This document shows, piece by piece, positions 5,398 through 7,119 of a stretch of 7,119 nucleotides of DNA. The DNA comes from an uncultured Rubellimicrobium sp. (lineage in GTDB: Bacteria; Pseudomonadota; Alphaproteobacteria; Rhodobacterales; Rhodobacteraceae). A program made the translations under genes and the position numbers. Where the stretch lies: the NCBI GenBank assembly GCA_902805995.1, contig CADCUU010000107.1:1-7119 (forward strand), written 5' to 3'. The notes beneath the pieces were generated by a model. It was not told the origin of the DNA, did no database searches, and saw nothing but the letters and a program-made list of their open reading frames with translations. Each line of letters starts with the position of its first letter. Position 1 is the first letter of the stretch.

Positions 5398-6453
5398 TTG
5401 ACCTCGCTACCCCAGGGCCATGCGCCCCGCCAATTCCTCCCCCGCGATCTGGGCCACGTGCCGCGCGCCTGGGGCATCGGGGCCGCCATCGGGGGGGCTC
5501 TGGCTGTGTCCGCGCTGGTGAATCACCGCCTCGCCCGGCGGGCCGAGCGTGAGCACCCGCCCCTGGGCCGGTTCGTCGAGGTGGATGGGGTGCGGCTCCA
5601 CTATCTGGAGCGCGGGACGGGCGTTCCGGTCGTCCTCCTCCATGGCAATGGCGGGATGATCCAGGATTTCCTGTCGAGCGGGCTCGTGGACCGGGCGGCC
5701 GAGCGGCATCGGGTGATCGTCTTCGACCGGCCAGGCTATGGCTACAGCGAGCGTCCGCGCGCGCGTCTCTGGACGCCTGATGCGCAAGCCGACCTTCTGG
5801 CGGCGGCCCTGCGGCGGATCGGGGCATCCGGGGCCGTGGTGCTGGGCCATTCCTGGGCCGGGGCGGTGGCTGTGGCCATGGCGGACCGTCATCCCGACGT
5901 CGTGCGCGCCCTCGTGCTGGAGGGGGGGTACTTCTATCCGTCAGTCCGGCTCGATGTCGTTCCCATGTCGATGCCCGCGGTGCCCGTGCTGGGCGATGTC
6001 ATCCGCCATACGGTCGCGCCCCCGCTGGCGCGGCTCATGTGGCCGCTGATGATGCGCAAGATCTTCGGGCCGCAGCCCGAGCCCGCGAAGTTCGGGCGAT
6101 TCCCGCGAAGCATGGCGGTCCGGCCCTCGCAGTTGCGGGCCAGCGCGGAGGAGACGGCGATGATGGTCCCCAGCGCCGTCGGGGCCCGGCAGCGCTATGC
6201 CCGGCTGCGGCTGCCCGTCGCCATCATCGCGGGGGACGGCGACCGGATGGTCGGGACCGAGGCCCAGTCGGGGCGCCTGCACCGGGACATCGCGCAGAGC
6301 GAGTTCCGCGAACTGCCGGACACCGGGCATATGGTGCATCATACCGCCACCGGGGCCGTCCTCGCGGCGATCGAGCGGGTAGCCGGAACGAGCGCTGCGG
6401 CGGGGCTCTCGACGGCGAAAGAGGCCGACTTGCCTGCGGCTGTGCCGGCCTGA
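5398..6453 (+). CDS. Membrane-anchored alpha/beta hydrolase
   Basis: A 351-residue protein with an N-terminal hydrophobic segment, AWGIGAAIGGALAVSALV (24-41), followed by HRLARRAER; this suggests a single-pass anchor. The alpha/beta hydrolase domain starts near residue 57. HGNGG (82-86) forms the oxyanion-hole region, and FDRPGYGYSERP (109-120) is typical. GHSWAG (150-155) holds nucleophile S152. AGDGDRMV (278-285) holds the probable acid D282, and DTGHMVHH (308-315) holds H311. A cap region rich in Met and Pro (about 185-240) lies between. The catalytic triad is complete, so an esterase, lipase-like, lactonase or epoxide/haloalkane-type activity is likely; the substrate is not readable. Haloalkane dehalogenases and epoxide hydrolases use Asp as nucleophile, so Ser argues for an esterase-type enzyme. 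The start is TTG, supported by a strong ribosome binding site. A PhaR-like palindrome upstream hints at a link to PHA metabolism. The gene is alone, between tRNA-Ala and a response regulator. Confidence 0.9.
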   Translation: MTSLPQGHAPRQFLPRDLGHVPRAWGIGAAIGGALAVSALVNHRLARRAEREHPPLGRFVEVDGVRLHYLERGTGVPVVLLHGNGGMIQDFLSSGLVDRAAERHRVIVFDRPGYGYSERPRARLWTPDAQADLLAAALRRIGASGAVVLGHSWAGAVAVAMADRHPDVVRALVLEGGYFYPSVRLDVVPMSMPAVPVLGDVIRHTVAPPLARLMWPLMMRKIFGPQPEPAKFGRFPRSMAVRPSQLRASAEETAMMVPSAVGARQRYARLRLPVAIIAGDGDRMVGTEAQSGRLHRDIAQSEFRELPDTGHMVHHTATGAVLAAIERVAGTSAAAGLSTAKEADLPAAVPA

Positions 6454-6696
6454 GCGGGAGTGTGACCCGCCCTTGAAGGGCCGCAGCGTCAGCATCCCGC
6501 AAGGGGTGTTGGCTCCGGCCGCGCACCCGATCTGGCGGGTCGTCCACATGTTCCTTGCTGTCGGACGGACCCAATTGGGCTCCCGCGCGCTTGTCAGGAG
6601 CCATGCGTGACCTTCGGGAAGTTATCTGCCGGGGCCGGAAGCCGCCTCACCTGCCCAGCGTAACGAGCGCCTGACCCAACAAGGGACTGATTCGCC
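6454..6696 (+). other. Gene-free spacer with inverted repeats before the response regulator
   Basis: No supported gene lies here. Visible structures are a weak hairpin GCGGG/CCCGC (6454-6470, seven-base loop) directly after the hydrolase stop, and the odd palindrome GCCCTTGAAGGGC (6469-6481). There is also a perfect ten-base palindrome CCCAATTGGG (6570-6579) that could be an operator. CACCC (6524-6528) can pair either with GGGTG (6504-6508) or, as part of ACCCG, with CGGGT (6536-6540). No clear -35/-10 pair was found for the downstream gene. Confidence 0.35.
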
Positions 6697-7062
6697 ATGA
6701 AGATCCTGATCTGCGAAGAAAGCCCTACGACAGCGCTCGATCTGTGGTGGCTCCTGCACGAGCTGGGCCACACTGTCTGCGGGATCGCGCAGACGCGGCT
6801 TGATGGGCTGGAGAAGGTGGCCCGGACGGGACCCGACCTCGTGATGGTGGACGAGGACATCGAGGGTGGCCAAGGGCGCGACCTCGTGGAGGCGCTGAGC
6901 CGGTCCGGCATTCCGGCAGTGATCCTGTCGGGCGATCTGCCTTCGGTGGCCTGGGTCACCTCGGCCAAGGCGGTGCTGCCCAAACCCTTCAGCGAGGGGT
7001 CTTTGATCTCGGTGATGGCGCGGGTGGAGCGGAGCCTCGGGGCGGCGGAGCTGGCGGTCTGA
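6697..7062 (+). CDS. Single-domain response regulator (receiver domain)
   Basis: A 121-residue CheY-like protein consisting only of a receiver domain, starting MKILICEESPTTALDLWWLL. The acidic metal-binding pair, normally Asp-Asp, reads E7-E8 in ILICEES. The third strand PDLVMVDEDIEGGQG gives D52 as the expected phosphoacceptor. VILSG gives S78 in the switch position, and LPKPF gives the conserved K96. A phosphorylatable protein is therefore likely, though the Glu-Glu pair is a variant. There is no output domain, so it probably acts by protein contact, for example on a kinase or phosphorelay partner. No histidine kinase is present in the window. The ATG has AAGGGA about 10 bases upstream, a slightly long spacing. 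The WW at 17-18 is unusual for helix 1. A specific pathway cannot be named. Confidence 0.9.
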   Translation: MKILICEESPTTALDLWWLLHELGHTVCGIAQTRLDGLEKVARTGPDLVMVDEDIEGGQGRDLVEALSRSGIPAVILSGDLPSVAWVTSAKAVLPKPFSEGSLISVMARVERSLGAAELAV

Positions 7063-7119
7063 GGCCGCCGTCGCGCCGCGGGGGGGCTTTCGGTGCATGC
7101 GGCTGGGTTGGTCGGGCAG

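Noticed and set aside
5216..5827. Leftward open frame opposite the hydrolase
   Set aside because: Pro/Arg/Ala-rich translation with no recognisable motif, antisense to the alpha/beta hydrolase; a GC-bias shadow.
6603..6674. Short reading frame of 23 codons (MRDLREVICRGRK...) before the response regulator
   Set aside because: The AGGAG is only two bases from the ATG, too close for normal initiation, and the peptide has no recognisable leader character.

Overview
This is a high-GC window with alphaproteobacterial character, most likely from the order Rhodobacterales. That inference rests on gene content: a short HemP next to a cysteine-containing conserved protein, a FYDLN-acid (TIGR02300-type) protein upstream of a CCA-encoding tRNA-Ala(GGC), GC-rich third codon positions, and long meaningless antisense open frames caused by GC bias.

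The left two thirds (1-4421) is read leftward. From right to left it holds a zinc metallopeptidase of the YgjP/M48-like (DUF45) type, a GntR/FCD-type regulator, a small DUF6881-like protein, the hemin uptake protein HemP, a conserved Cys-rich protein of unknown function, a GH13 alpha-glucosidase, and the 5' end of a hydantoinase/oxoprolinase family gene cut by the window edge. Spacing suggests two transcription units. The first is metallopeptidase-regulator-DUF6881, with gaps of about 4-5 bases. The second is hemP-Cys-rich protein, with a 4-base ATGA overlap, possibly continuing into alpha-glucosidase and hydantoinase. A hairpin at the end of the DUF6881-like gene and a TTGACA-type promoter with a TGA-N9-TCA iron-operator-like sequence separate them.

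The right third (4544-7062) is read rightward. It holds the FYDLN-acid protein followed by two strong tandem hairpins, then tRNA-Ala(GGC) with a clear promoter and a terminator-like hairpin, then a membrane-anchored alpha/beta hydrolase, and last a stand-alone receiver-domain response regulator. The hydrolase has a TTG start set by a strong ribosome binding site. Its upstream region contains a near-perfect palindrome of the CTGC-N3-GCAG type (PhaR-like) overlapping a GGAAC-N16-TGTT promoter-like element.

The window looks like mostly chromosomal housekeeping and accessory metabolism: iron/heme uptake, alpha-glucoside use, and signalling. I see no CRISPR array, insertion sequence, phage gene or toxin-antitoxin pair. 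No complete new system is evident. The points most worth following are the hemP-coupled cysteine protein and the possible PHA- or stress-linked control of the hydrolase. No gene-free stretch exceeds 300 bases.
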